From: Leucobacter musarum subsp. musarum
Lineage (GTDB): Bacteria > Actinomycetota > Actinomycetes > Actinomycetales > Microbacteriaceae
Length of the DNA stretch: 64,000 nucleotides
Assembly (NCBI RefSeq): GCF_001273845.1
Contig: NZ_JHBW01000064.1
Span: forward strand, 1 to 64,000
Direction: 5' to 3'
Numbering within the stretch: position 1 is the first letter of the stretch; each line of letters begins with the position of its first letter. The notes beneath the pieces are model-generated. The model made no database searches. It was given only the letters and a program-made list of their open reading frames with translations, and was not told the DNA's origin. This document shows positions 34,339 to 42,796 of the stretch, piece by piece. The position numbers and the translations under genes were made by a program.

Positions 34339-35151
34339 ATGACTGAACGCGTGATTTCAACGGGCGGACTCACCTCCTCCGAGCGCGTGACCGGCACCCA
34401 GAGTCTCGAGAAGGCCGTCGACATCCTCGAATACATCGCGTCGGCGCCGCGGCCCGGCGTGACCCTTGCCGAGTGCACGGGCATTCTCGGGTACAGCAAG
34501 GCGACGACCCAGCGCATGCTGCTCACGCTCACCCGCCGCAACCTGCTGCACTTCGACGCGGAGCTCGGGGTGTACTCGCTCGGCATGCTCACCGCGAAGC
34601 TCGGGTCCGAGTACCTGAGCCGGCTCGATACCCGAAAGGCCGCGCTTCCCGTGCTGCGCGACATCGTGACCGAGACGGGCGAGACCGCCCACCTGGGGGT
34701 GCTCTCGGGCAAGGATGTCGTCTATATCGAGCTGGTCGACAGCCCGCAGCCGATTCGCATCTTTAGTAAGGTGGGCGACTCGGTGCCCGCATACGCCACC
34801 GCCATCGGCAAGTCGATCCTCGCGCAGCTGCCCGGTGACGTTCGGCAGCTCCATCTGCCCGACACGCTCGTGGGTCGCACGCCGAACACTCTCACGACGT
34901 TCGAGGCCCTCTACCGCGATCTCGCGCACACCCGTGAGCGCGGATACGCCATCGACAACGGCGAGAACCGCGATGGGATTCGCGGGTTCGCCGCGCCCAT
35001 CTTCGACTTCTCCGGCAATGTCTGCGCGGGCCTCAGCCTCGCGGGCCCGACGGCACGGGTCGTCGCGGAGGAGGATGAGCAGCGCTTCGGCGAGCTGGTG
35101 ACCCGCGCGGCGCGGCGCGTCTCGCAAGTGCTCGGCGCCCCGGAGGCCTGA
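34339..35151 (+). CDS. IclR-family transcriptional regulator (KdgR-like)
   Basis: A 270-residue regulator. It has an N-terminal winged helix (about 20-75; LAECTGILGYSKATTQRMLL is the helix-turn-helix) and a C-terminal IclR effector domain. GGAG lies 5 nt before the ATG at 34339, so I rejected a 16-residue longer start. It lies between the cupin/transporter/kduI arm and the dehydrogenase/kduD/eda/kdgK arm. It probably represses both in the absence of 2-keto-3-deoxygluconate, as KdgR does in enterobacteria. Operator copies in front of both arms support this. Confidence 0.9.
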   Translation: MTERVISTGGLTSSERVTGTQSLEKAVDILEYIASAPRPGVTLAECTGILGYSKATTQRMLLTLTRRNLLHFDAELGVYSLGMLTAKLGSEYLSRLDTRKAALPVLRDIVTETGETAHLGVLSGKDVVYIELVDSPQPIRIFSKVGDSVPAYATAIGKSILAQLPGDVRQLHLPDTLVGRTPNTLTTFEALYRDLAHTRERGYAIDNGENRDGIRGFAAPIFDFSGNVCAGLSLAGPTARVVAEEDEQRFGELVTRAARRVSQVLGAPEA

Positions 35152-35241
35152 GGGCTGACGATTCGACACCCGACCAGCGTGGTCGAGGTGGGTTTCGCGA
35201 CCGTTTCTGCGGAATGACGGCTTGGCGAAGCTCGCGGTTTA

Positions 35242-35256
35242 TGAAATGATGTTTCA
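35242..35256. promoter_or_regulatory. KdgR-type operator upstream of the rightward KDG operon
   Basis: TGAAA-TGATG-TTTCA, perfect 5-bp arms, followed by AATTTCA. It lies about 25 bp before the start codon of the dehydrogenase gene in a markedly AT-rich patch. It shares TGTTTCAAATTT with the site at 34209. Confidence 0.7.
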
Positions 35257-35282
35257 AATTTCATTCACCGATGGAGGCTTCA

Positions 35283-36302
35283 GTGCAGCAGCAGAGTCGT
35301 CGCGTAGTGATCACCGACTGTGATCACGGCAGTGTCGAAATCGAGCGGGAGGTGGCGCAGCGGTACGGGTATGAACTCGTGCTCGCCGCGTGCACCACGA
35401 GCGCCGATGTGATCGCGGCGTCGGCGGGAGCCGACGCGATCCTGACCCAGTACGCTCCGGTCACCGACGAGGTGCTGACCGCGCTTCCCGACCTCGCGGC
35501 TGTCGGGCGCTACGGCGTGGGCGTCGACACCGTCGATGTCGATGCGGCCACTCGTCGCGGTGTCGCCGTGTGCAACGTGCCCGACTACGGCACCGAAGAC
35601 GTGAGCGACCACGCGATCGCGCACGCCCTCGCCGTGCTGCGCGGACTCCCCGCGCTCCACGCCGGGCTCGCGCGCGGCGAGGCCGATCTTGGCCCGGTGC
35701 GGCCGCTCCACCGATTCTCAGCGACCACCTTCGGTGTCTACGGCCTCGGGCTCATCGGTGAGGCCACCGCGCGGAAGGCGCGCGCGCTCGGCTTTCGCGT
35801 CATCGGCACCGACCCGCGTTTCGCACCCGGCACCGTGAGCCCGTCGGGTACCGACGTGGTATCGCCCGCCGAGCTGCTCGCGCAGGCCGAGCTGCTGTCA
35901 CTGCACCTGCCGCTGATCGCGCAGACCCAGCACCTCATCAATGACGATGCCTTCGCGCAGATGCGCGACGGCGTGAAACTCGTCAACACGTGCCGCGGCG
36001 GCGTGATGGACACCGCGGCGCTCGTGCGCGCGCTCGAATCCGGGCGGGTCGCCGCAGCCGGTCTCGACGTGTTCGAGGAGGAGCCGCTGCCCGTCGAGCA
36101 CCCGCTGCACCGCTTCGAACAGGTGCTGCTCACCCCGCACGCCGCCTGGTACAGCGAAGAATCGTTCGTTGAACTCAAGCGGCGAGCGATGGAGAACATT
36201 CTCGACGTCTGCACCGCGGGCACCAGCGCGAACACGGTGAACGCGGCCGGGCTCGCAGCGCGCTCCGGGGCGGTCGCTGGTGCCGCCGGTCAGGGGGCCT
36301 GA
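35283..36302 (+). CDS. D-isomer-specific 2-hydroxyacid dehydrogenase (SerA-like)
   Basis: A 339-residue NAD-dependent dehydrogenase. The Rossmann motif is FGVYGLGLIGEATARKA, NTCRGGVMDTAAL carries the substrate arginine, and LTPHAAWYSEES has the catalytic histidine. The GTG at 35283 with GGAGG 5 nt upstream is the best start; the ATG at 35271 overlaps that ribosome binding site. It opens the rightward KDG operon, directly behind the operator. Its substrate may be a keto sugar acid or hydroxypyruvate. It is a different subfamily from 28646. Confidence 0.87.
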   Translation: MQQQSRRVVITDCDHGSVEIEREVAQRYGYELVLAACTTSADVIAASAGADAILTQYAPVTDEVLTALPDLAAVGRYGVGVDTVDVDAATRRGVAVCNVPDYGTEDVSDHAIAHALAVLRGLPALHAGLARGEADLGPVRPLHRFSATTFGVYGLGLIGEATARKARALGFRVIGTDPRFAPGTVSPSGTDVVSPAELLAQAELLSLHLPLIAQTQHLINDDAFAQMRDGVKLVNTCRGGVMDTAALVRALESGRVAAAGLDVFEEEPLPVEHPLHRFEQVLLTPHAAWYSEESFVELKRRAMENILDVCTAGTSANTVNAAGLAARSGAVAGAAGQGA

Positions 36303-36303
36303 G

Positions 36304-37059
36304 GTGTTCGATCAGATTCTGACCGGCCGCACGGCCGTCGTCACCGGGGCGTCGCGCGGCATCGGGGAAGCCGTCGCCGCCGGCCTGCTGCGCAGCGGCG
36401 CCGACGTGATCACGCTGCAGCGCAGCGCGCACTCCGATCGGCTCAGCGCGATCGCCGTCGAGACGGGGCGCACGCTGTCGCATCGCACGGTCGATTTCGG
36501 AGACGCCGACTCGATCGCGGCGGCCATCGAGTCCGTCACCGCCGAGGTCGACGCCGTCGACATACTCGTGAACAACGCGGGCACGCAGATTCGCCACGAC
36601 TCTGTCGACTTTCCGCTGGCCGACTTCGAGCGAGTACTCGCCGTGAACCTCAACTCCGTCTTCCAGCTGAGCCAGGGGTTCGGAGCCCGCATGGTGCAGC
36701 GCGGCAGCGGGTCGATCGTGACTCTGGCATCGCTGCTCTCGTTTCAGGGCGGGCTTCGGGTGCCGGCCTATGCCGCGTCGAAAGGTGCTGTGGCGCAGCT
36801 CGTGAAAGCGCTCAGCAACGAATGGGCGGCGCACGGCGTCAACGTCAACGCCGTTGCTCCCGGGTACGTGCAGACCGACATGAACGAGGCGCTCCTCGCC
36901 GACCCCGAGCGCTTTCGGCAGCTCAGTGAGCGCATCCCCGCGGGGCGCTGGGCCGAGCCCGACGACATCGCCAACGCGGTCGTCTACCTGTGCACGCCCT
37001 ACGCCGCGTACATCCACGGCACCGTGCTGCCGGTCGACGGCGGATGGCTCGCGCGATGA
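36304..37059 (+). CDS. kduD: 2-deoxy-D-gluconate 3-dehydrogenase (SDR)
   Basis: A 251-residue SDR. GRTAVVTGASRGIGEAVAAG binds the cofactor, NNAG follows, and YAASKGA gives Tyr-x3-Lys. The N-terminus (VFDQILTGRTAVVTG) matches KduD, and the length is right. KduD reduces 2,5-diketo-3-deoxygluconate to 2-keto-3-deoxygluconate, downstream of KduI. The GTG at 36304 follows the upstream stop by 1 bp; another GTG at 36280 is in frame but overlaps the previous gene. Its stop overlaps the eda start (ATGA). Specific naming relies on context with kduI, kdgK and eda. Confidence 0.85.
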   Translation: MFDQILTGRTAVVTGASRGIGEAVAAGLLRSGADVITLQRSAHSDRLSAIAVETGRTLSHRTVDFGDADSIAAAIESVTAEVDAVDILVNNAGTQIRHDSVDFPLADFERVLAVNLNSVFQLSQGFGARMVQRGSGSIVTLASLLSFQGGLRVPAYAASKGAVAQLVKALSNEWAAHGVNVNAVAPGYVQTDMNEALLADPERFRQLSERIPAGRWAEPDDIANAVVYLCTPYAAYIHGTVLPVDGGWLAR

Positions 37060-37736
37060 GCGGGGGGAGTGGGGCGAGCGGGGTGAATTCTGCGCGACTG
37101 CTCGTGCCCGCGGAGTTGCGGGCGTCACCCGTCATCGCGGTGCTGCGCGCGCCGACCCCGGCCGACTATGCGCCGGTCATCGACGCGCTGCTGCGGGGCG
37201 GCGTCACGCATATCGAGATCACGCTGAGCACTCCCGGCACCCTCGCCGAGCTCCCAGCGCTGCGCGAGCGCTTCGGCGACGACGCGCAGATCGGCGTCGG
37301 CACGGTCACCCGGGTCGACGAGGCGCTCGAGGCCATGGGGGCGGGTGCCCGCTATCTCGTCACCCCGACTACGGTGCCCGAGGTGATCGACGCCGCCGTC
37401 AGCGCGGGGCTCCCCGTGTTTCCCGGCGGCTGCACCCCGACCGAGCTCCACGCCGGATGGTCGCGCGGTGCCACGGCGGTCAAGGTCTTTCCCGCATCGC
37501 ACTGGGGACCGGGGTACCTCGGCGACCTCCGCGGGCCGTTCCCCGAGATCGAGGCGATTCCTTCGGGCGGCGTCGATGCCGAGAGCGCTCTGGCGTGGCT
37601 CGCGGCCGGAGCCTGCGCGGTGAGTGTGGGCGGTCCGCTGCTGCAAGATGCCTTCAGGGGTGGCGATCCTGCCTTACTGACCCGGCGTGCGCAGGAGCTC
37701 GTCACTCGCGCCCGCGACGTGCGGAGCGGATCGTGA
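37056..37736 (+). CDS. eda: 2-dehydro-3-deoxy-6-phosphogluconate aldolase
   Basis: A 226-residue KDPG/KHG aldolase, slightly longer than the usual 205-215 because of a Gly/Ser-rich N-terminus. The Schiff-base lysine is Lys143 in AVKVFPAS, and the catalytic glutamate is Glu54 in HIEITLST. Also conserved are GVGTVT and FPGGCTPTE. It cleaves KDPG to pyruvate and glyceraldehyde 3-phosphate, the last step of this island. The start overlaps the kduD stop, and the stop overlaps the kdgK GTG, so translation is coupled through three genes. Confidence 0.94.
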   Translation: MSGGSGASGVNSARLLVPAELRASPVIAVLRAPTPADYAPVIDALLRGGVTHIEITLSTPGTLAELPALRERFGDDAQIGVGTVTRVDEALEAMGAGARYLVTPTTVPEVIDAAVSAGLPVFPGGCTPTELHAGWSRGATAVKVFPASHWGPGYLGDLRGPFPEIEAIPSGGVDAESALAWLAAGACAVSVGGPLLQDAFRGGDPALLTRRAQELVTRARDVRSGS

Positions 37737-38704
37737 CCGCCGCAGTGGCCGAGCAACCGTACGTGCTCACACTCGGCGAATCGATGGGACTGGTGCGGCA
37801 GGCCGGAGTCGGGCGACTCGCCACCCAGCGAGCGGTCGAGCTCGGGTTCGGCGGCGCGGAATCGAACGTGGCGATCGGAGTGCGACGTCTCGGCATCGAT
37901 GCCGTCTGGTGCGGGCGCCTCGGAGCCGACAGCCTCGGCGATCTGATCGAGCGGGAGCTGCGCGCGGAAGGCGTGCGTGCCGACGTGATTCGCGATCCCG
38001 AATCACCCACCGGCCTCATGCTGAAGGAGCACCCGGCCGCGGGAAGCACGCGCGTCGTCTACTACCGGCGAGCGAGCGCGGGATCACGACTCGCCCCAGA
38101 CGACCTCCCCGACGGGCTCGTCGAGGGCGCCGCACTGCTGCACGTCACCGGCATCACGCCGGCGCTCTCGCCGTCCGCCGACGCCGCGGTCGAGGCGGCG
38201 ATGCGGCGCGCGCGAGCCGCAGGAGTGCCGGTGTCGATCGACCTCAACTATCGTTCGGCCCTGTGGTCGCCGGAGCAGTCGGGTGCTCGGCTGCGCGAAC
38301 TTGTCGCGCTCGCCGACATCGTGTTCGCGGGCGACGACGAAGCTGAGCTGGTGGTGGGCGTTGGCGCTGCGGCTGAGCTCGCTGCGCGGTTGGGTGCGCT
38401 CGGGCCGACCGAGGCCGTGATCAAACTGGGCGCCGACGGGTGCGTGGCGCTCGTGGACGGTGCGCGGTTCGAGGTCGCCGCCGTGCCGGTCGAGGTCGTC
38501 GACACCGTCGGTGCTGGCGACGCGTTCGTTGCGGGGTACCTCGCCGAGCGGGTGCGTGGCCTCTCGCCCGAAGCACGTCTGCGCACCGCAGTCGCCGCCG
38601 GAGCCTCAGCGTGCCTCGCGCCCGGCGACTGGGAGGGCCTGCCGACGCGCGACGACCTGCGGCGACTCGGCGGCGCCGGCGGAGGTGATCCGGTGCAGCG
38701 GTAG
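37733..38704 (+). CDS. kdgK: 2-dehydro-3-deoxygluconokinase (PfkB family)
   Basis: A 323-residue PfkB-family sugar kinase phosphorylating 2-keto-3-deoxygluconate to KDPG. The PfkB signature VDTVGAGDAFVAGYLAE, with its catalytic aspartate, lies about 255-271. LGFGGAESNVAIGVRRLG near the N-terminus is the family's substrate-lid region. The GTG start overlaps the eda stop. It is the last gene of the rightward operon; a palindromic repeat follows 56 bp later. Confidence 0.92.
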   Translation: MTAAVAEQPYVLTLGESMGLVRQAGVGRLATQRAVELGFGGAESNVAIGVRRLGIDAVWCGRLGADSLGDLIERELRAEGVRADVIRDPESPTGLMLKEHPAAGSTRVVYYRRASAGSRLAPDDLPDGLVEGAALLHVTGITPALSPSADAAVEAAMRRARAAGVPVSIDLNYRSALWSPEQSGARLRELVALADIVFAGDDEAELVVGVGAAAELAARLGALGPTEAVIKLGADGCVALVDGARFEVAAVPVEVVDTVGAGDAFVAGYLAERVRGLSPEARLRTAVAAGASACLAPGDWEGLPTRDDLRRLGGAGGGDPVQR

Positions 38705-38760
38705 CGCGGCTGCTGCGCCGTCGCGACTGCCGCTGCCGCTTCGCCGCGCTCAGCGCCCTT

Positions 38761-38836
38761 TGCGATTGGGGCAACTTCGGACCAGTGCGGCGACCCAAAA
38801 CAGCCCTCACACTGGCTCAAAGTTGCCCCGATCGCA
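38761..38836. repeat. Palindromic repeat element, copy 3
   Basis: 76 bp with 26-bp arms (38761-38786 and 38811-38836) and a 24-nt loop, the same size as copy 2. GGGGCAAC in the left arm and GTTGCCCC in the right differ from copy 2 (GGGGTAAC/GTTACCCC) by a compensated base pair. Three inner stem positions do not pair. Located between kdgK and the quinone oxidoreductase gene. Confidence 0.86.
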
Positions 38837-38978
38837 GAGACATCAGCGGCGGCAGATTCGACGGCTGTGCGGCACAGCGGCGGGGATCAGCCGCGGCATT
38901 TCGCGCGGAGCGAATTCGCCGCTGACTTTCATTGCAATCGCATGCAGCGCATGGGCTTCGGCGCGTAGGCTCGGCCGC

Positions 38979-39950
38979 ATGACCACGATTCGCGCTATCA
39001 CCGTTCCCCACGCCGGCGGCTCCGAGCTGCTCGAGTTCACCGAGGTCGAGAGCCCGGTCGCCGGGCCCGGCGAACTGCTGGTGCAGACGCGCGCCGTGGG
39101 CGTGAACTTCATCGAGACGTATCAGCGGTCGGGGCTCTACACGGTCGAGTATCCCTTCACGCCGGGTGGCGAGGGCGCGGGCGTCGTGCTCGAGATCGGC
39201 GAGGGCGTTGAGGGCTACGCGGTCGGAGACCTGGTCACCACAGCGGAGGGGTCGCGCACGTATGCGGAGCGGTTCGTCGTCTCCGCTGAAAAGGCGGTGC
39301 ACGTGCCCGAGGGGATCGCAGCCGATGTGGCCGCGGCGATCCCGCTCCAGGGGCTCACCGCGCACTATCTCGCGACGTCGGCCGCTCAGCCGCAGGCCGG
39401 TGACACGGTGATCGTGCACGCCGGTGCGGGTGGCGTCGGGTTGCTGCTCACGCAGTTGCTTGTCGCGCGTGGCGTGCGCGTGTTCACCACCGTTTCGACG
39501 CCCGAGAAGCGCGAGCTCAGCTTGGCCGCGGGCGCGAGCGAGGTGTTCGACTACGACGATTTCGCAGCGCGGGCGCGCGAGCTCACCGGCGGCGAGGGCG
39601 TCGCCGTGGTCTACGACGGGGTCGGCGCGCGCACGTTCGACGACTCGCTGACAGCGCTGCGTGTGCGCGGCACGCTCGTGCTCTTCGGCGGTGCCAGCGG
39701 CCCAGTGCCTCCGTTCGACCTGCAGCGACTGAACGCTGGGGGATCCCTCACCGTGACGCGCCCGTCAATGGGGCACTTCTTGCTCACTCCCGAGGAGCGC
39801 GCGTGGCGCTACCGCGAGCTCTTCGATGCGATTGCCGCGGGCACGCTCGACTTCCGTATCGGCGCGCGCTTTCCGCTGTCGGAGGCCGGGTACGCGCACG
39901 CCCAGCTCGAGTCGCGTGCGACGACCGGCAAGGTGATTCTCGAGCCGTAG
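38979..39950 (+). CDS. Quinone oxidoreductase / zinc-free medium-chain reductase
   Basis: A 323-residue NADPH-dependent MDR protein of the quinone oxidoreductase (Qor) branch. GVNFIETYQRSGLY and PFTPGGEGAGVV lie in the catalytic domain, with no zinc-ligand set. The nucleotide fold contains VHAGAGGVGLLLTQLL. It probably reduces quinones or enones as a housekeeping detoxification enzyme. The ATG at 38979 gives MTTIRAI, the usual N-terminus. It stands alone, with a palindromic repeat before it and a hairpin after it. Confidence 0.9.
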   Translation: MTTIRAITVPHAGGSELLEFTEVESPVAGPGELLVQTRAVGVNFIETYQRSGLYTVEYPFTPGGEGAGVVLEIGEGVEGYAVGDLVTTAEGSRTYAERFVVSAEKAVHVPEGIAADVAAAIPLQGLTAHYLATSAAQPQAGDTVIVHAGAGGVGLLLTQLLVARGVRVFTTVSTPEKRELSLAAGASEVFDYDDFAARARELTGGEGVAVVYDGVGARTFDDSLTALRVRGTLVLFGGASGPVPPFDLQRLNAGGSLTVTRPSMGHFLLTPEERAWRYRELFDAIAAGTLDFRIGARFPLSEAGYAHAQLESRATTGKVILEP

Positions 39951-39993
39951 GGCTGGGCGGAGGCGCCCGGAGAGTCGGAAAGCGTTGCGCGGA

Positions 39994-40028
39994 GGCGGGC
40001 GAGACCTTCGAATCGAGTCTCACCCGCC
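39994..40028. terminator. Bidirectional terminator hairpin
   Basis: GGCGGGCGAGAC (39994-40005) pairs with GTCTCACCCGCC (40017-40028) with one mismatch, loop 11 nt. It lies between the convergent quinone oxidoreductase and aldehyde dehydrogenase genes. Confidence 0.65.
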
Positions 40029-40073
40029 GCCGAGCCGGAGTCGCCGTCCCCGAGTCGTGCAGTGGCCCCAGTT

Positions 40074-41489
40074 TCAGCTGATGCAGACCACCTTGGGCTG
40101 CGTCATCTCCTCGTAGGCGAATCGCACGCCCTCTCGGCCCATGCTGCCGTACTTCGCGCCGCCGAACGGCATGGCGTCGATGCGGTAATCGGACGAGTCG
40201 TTGATCATGACTCCCCCGGCCTCGATGTCGGCTGCCGCGCGCAGCGCCATCGACAGGTCGCGAGTGAATACGCCCGCGTGCAGCGCGTACTCGACGTCAT
40301 TCGCCCGAGCAATTGCTTCCGAGTAGTTGCTGAAGCGCTCGAGGATCGCAACGGGGGCGAAGACCTCTTCACGGCACAGTTGGTGGTCGGAGGGAACGCG
40401 CTCGACCACGGTCGGGGGGAGGAACGGGCCGTCGGGCACACCTCCGCACAGCACCCGCGCGCCGGCGGCGACGGCAGAGAGCACGGTATCTGCGGCGGCG
40501 CGTGCGGCATCCTCCGAGATCATCGGCCCGACATCGCTGCGCTCGTCACGAGGGTCGCCGGTACGCAATTCACGCGAACGGGAGACGAAGGCTTCGCGAA
40601 ACTCCGAATAGATGTCATCGTGTACGAGGATCCGCTGCGCGCCGACGCAGTTCTGCCCTGCCGCCCAGAACGCGCCCGAGACGATGGCGTCCACGGCCAC
40701 CGGCAGATCGGCGTCGGCGAACACGATCACGGGTGCATTGCCCCCGAGTTCCATGGCCAGGCGTTTGATGCCTGCGGTGCGCGTGATCGCCTCACCGGTG
40801 CGGAAGCCTCCGGTGAACGACACCATGCGTACGTCACGCGCGGCGATCAGGGCCCCAGTGAGGTGACGATCGCCGTGCACGACGGTGACGACCTCTTCGG
40901 GAAGTCCGTGCTCGCGCAGCAGATCGACGAGCAAACGCGCGGAGTACGGTGTCTGCTGCGCCGGCTTCAGAATCACCGCGTTGCCACCCGCGATCGCGGG
41001 GCCGAGCTTGTGCGCAACCAGGTTCAGCGCATCGTTGTATGGAGTGATGGCGAGCACGATGCCGAGCGGCTCGCGCGTGAACCAGCCCTGACGGTCTTCT
41101 CCGCCTGCATACGCGTCGAAAGGAATGACCTCGCCGCCGCCGCGGCGTGCTTCCGCGGCTGAAAGGGATAGCGTCGTGACGGCTCGGCCGACCTCCTTAC
41201 GTGCCTGGCGAATGGTCTTTCCGGCCTCAGCGACGATCTGGTCGGCGAACTGCTCCGCGCGGGCTTCGAGCGCGCGAGATGCGCGATCGAGAACCTCGGC
41301 GCGCGCGTAACGAGACAATCCAGCGGCGACCGGCACCGCGGATCGCGCACGATTCAAGACCGCATCGGCGTCGACCGCCGGGGTGAGCGGGAGGCGTCCG
41401 ATTTCCTCTCCGGTTGCCGGGTTGCGCACGATGAATTCACCGGCGGTCGTTTTTGCAGCCGTCGCTTGGGCCGTGAGGGTGGTGGTCAT
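40074..41489 (-). CDS. NAD(P)-dependent aldehyde dehydrogenase
   Basis: A 471-residue ALDH with both catalytic residues: glutamate in AMELGGNAPV and cysteine in GQNCVGAQRI. The tail EEMTQPKVVC resembles lactaldehyde, sulfoacetaldehyde or phosphonoacetaldehyde dehydrogenases and other small-semialdehyde enzymes. Its start overlaps the homoserine dehydrogenase stop (ATGA), tying the two together. The product of homoserine oxidation, aspartate 4-semialdehyde, is therefore its most likely substrate, yielding aspartate; this is inference from context. Confidence 0.9.
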   Translation of the reverse strand: MTTTLTAQATAAKTTAGEFIVRNPATGEEIGRLPLTPAVDADAVLNRARSAVPVAAGLSRYARAEVLDRASRALEARAEQFADQIVAEAGKTIRQARKEVGRAVTTLSLSAAEARRGGGEVIPFDAYAGGEDRQGWFTREPLGIVLAITPYNDALNLVAHKLGPAIAGGNAVILKPAQQTPYSARLLVDLLREHGLPEEVVTVVHGDRHLTGALIAARDVRMVSFTGGFRTGEAITRTAGIKRLAMELGGNAPVIVFADADLPVAVDAIVSGAFWAAGQNCVGAQRILVHDDIYSEFREAFVSRSRELRTGDPRDERSDVGPMISEDAARAAADTVLSAVAAGARVLCGGVPDGPFLPPTVVERVPSDHQLCREEVFAPVAILERFSNYSEAIARANDVEYALHAGVFTRDLSMALRAAADIEAGGVMINDSSDYRIDAMPFGGAKYGSMGREGVRFAYEEMTQPKVVCIS

Positions 41490-42523
41490 CGTGTCACCGC
41501 CGTGTGGATCGCGACGATATCGGAGAGCAGCGCGAACGCCGTCTCGATGCGACCGGCTCCCGGGCCAGAGATGGTGACTGGCCCGAGCAGTTCGGTATCG
41601 AACGACACCGCGTTCGTGGCTCCGGAGATCGCTGCCAGCGGGTGCGATGCGTCGAGCGCTACGGGTGCAACGCTCGCCGTGATGCTGCCGTCGTCGGATC
41701 GAGCAACGGATCCGATGAGCTTCCAGGTCTTTCCGGTGCGCTCGGCATCTGCAATGTCCGTTTCGCTCAGGCCAGTGATACCGGTGGTCGGAATATCGGC
41801 GGCATCGATGGTGGCGCCAAGCACACGCTGCGCGAGGATGGCGACCTTGAGGCGCACATCCGAACCCCCGATGTCAGCGGTGGGATCGGCCTCCGCGTAG
41901 CCCAGACTCTGTGCCTCGGCGACGGCGGCGTCGAGCGTCAGTCCAGCCGCCAGGCGACCGAGCACGTAGTTGCTCGTGCCGTTCAGGATGCCCTGGACGC
42001 CTCGGATGCGTGAGCCGGCGAGCGGCCCGTTGGCGAGTCGCAGCACCGGGGTTCCGCTCATCACTGCGCCTTCGTACTCGAACCGCAGGCCGACCCGTTC
42101 CGCGAGGGCCGTCAGCTCCGCGCCGCCGATTGCGACCGGTCCCTTGTTCGTGGTGGTGACGTGGCGCCCGTGCTCGAGCGCCCACCGCACATGCGAGACC
42201 GCGGGTTCTCCAGTGGTGGGGTTCGTGAACGTTGCTTCGACGACGATATCCGCGTTGGTCTCAGCGATCACGCGTTCGTTGTTCGCCTCCGCTGAACCGC
42301 CCGGCATGGCAGCGAAGCTCGCGTCTCGCGGCAGTTGCAGCACAGCGTCGAGGTCGATGCCTTCCGATTGCATCAGCGATCCGAAATTCAGGTCGGTGAT
42401 CGCGACCACGCTGAGATCGAAACCCAGTTCGTCGCGCAGGCGCGGTGATGAGTCGCGGATGAGTTCGGCGAGTGCGCGGGCGACGCCGCCGAATCCGATG
42501 AGCGCGAGACGGTAGTGGTGCAT
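41486..42523 (-). CDS. hom: Homoserine dehydrogenase, ACT-less form
   Basis: A 345-residue enzyme. The N-terminal Rossmann fold is LALIGFGGVARALAEL, and the homoserine dehydrogenase catalytic domain contains VTTTNKGPVA and GILNGTSNYVLGRLAAG (a strong family marker) plus YAEADPTADIGGSD. It lacks the C-terminal ACT regulatory domain of biosynthetic actinobacterial enzymes, which are usually about 430 residues. AAGGAGT precedes the ATG. It is not beside thrB/thrC but is coupled to an aldehyde dehydrogenase and divergent from an amino-acid permease, suggesting it runs in the catabolic direction (homoserine to aspartate semialdehyde). Confidence 0.9.
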   Translation of the reverse strand: MHHYRLALIGFGGVARALAELIRDSSPRLRDELGFDLSVVAITDLNFGSLMQSEGIDLDAVLQLPRDASFAAMPGGSAEANNERVIAETNADIVVEATFTNPTTGEPAVSHVRWALEHGRHVTTTNKGPVAIGGAELTALAERVGLRFEYEGAVMSGTPVLRLANGPLAGSRIRGVQGILNGTSNYVLGRLAAGLTLDAAVAEAQSLGYAEADPTADIGGSDVRLKVAILAQRVLGATIDAADIPTTGITGLSETDIADAERTGKTWKLIGSVARSDDGSITASVAPVALDASHPLAAISGATNAVSFDTELLGPVTISGPGAGRIETAFALLSDIVAIHTAVTR

Positions 42524-42796
42524 GGGGACTCCTTCGATGAGTGCGCCGCGGGATCGACCCGAGCGCCAGTGATTCCAGCTTCGAGCGCGGAGGTGTCAGC
42601 CCTCGCTCCCGGAACGCTCGGGAGTACGAGCGAAACGGAGATTGCGCGTGCATTGTGCTCGTGCCGGCGTCAGCGCTCGCGCGTCGCGTCATCGCGAGGT
42701 AGCGTTACCGCGTCGCAAATGCGTGCTACATGTGCAATCATTCATGTAAATAACGCACGTGAGCGATGATCATCATTCGTCTCGAAGGAGAGCCAC
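42524..42796. promoter_or_regulatory. Divergent promoter region, hom-ALDH / permease-racemase
   Basis: A 273-bp, relatively AT-rich gap near 42715-42765. TGTGCAATCATTCATGTAAA followed by TAACGCAC is a loose inverted repeat (GTGC ... GCAC). It resembles the complement of the element before the gamma-lyase gene (47084-47112), so both may be sites for one of the local IclR regulators. Confidence 0.4.
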
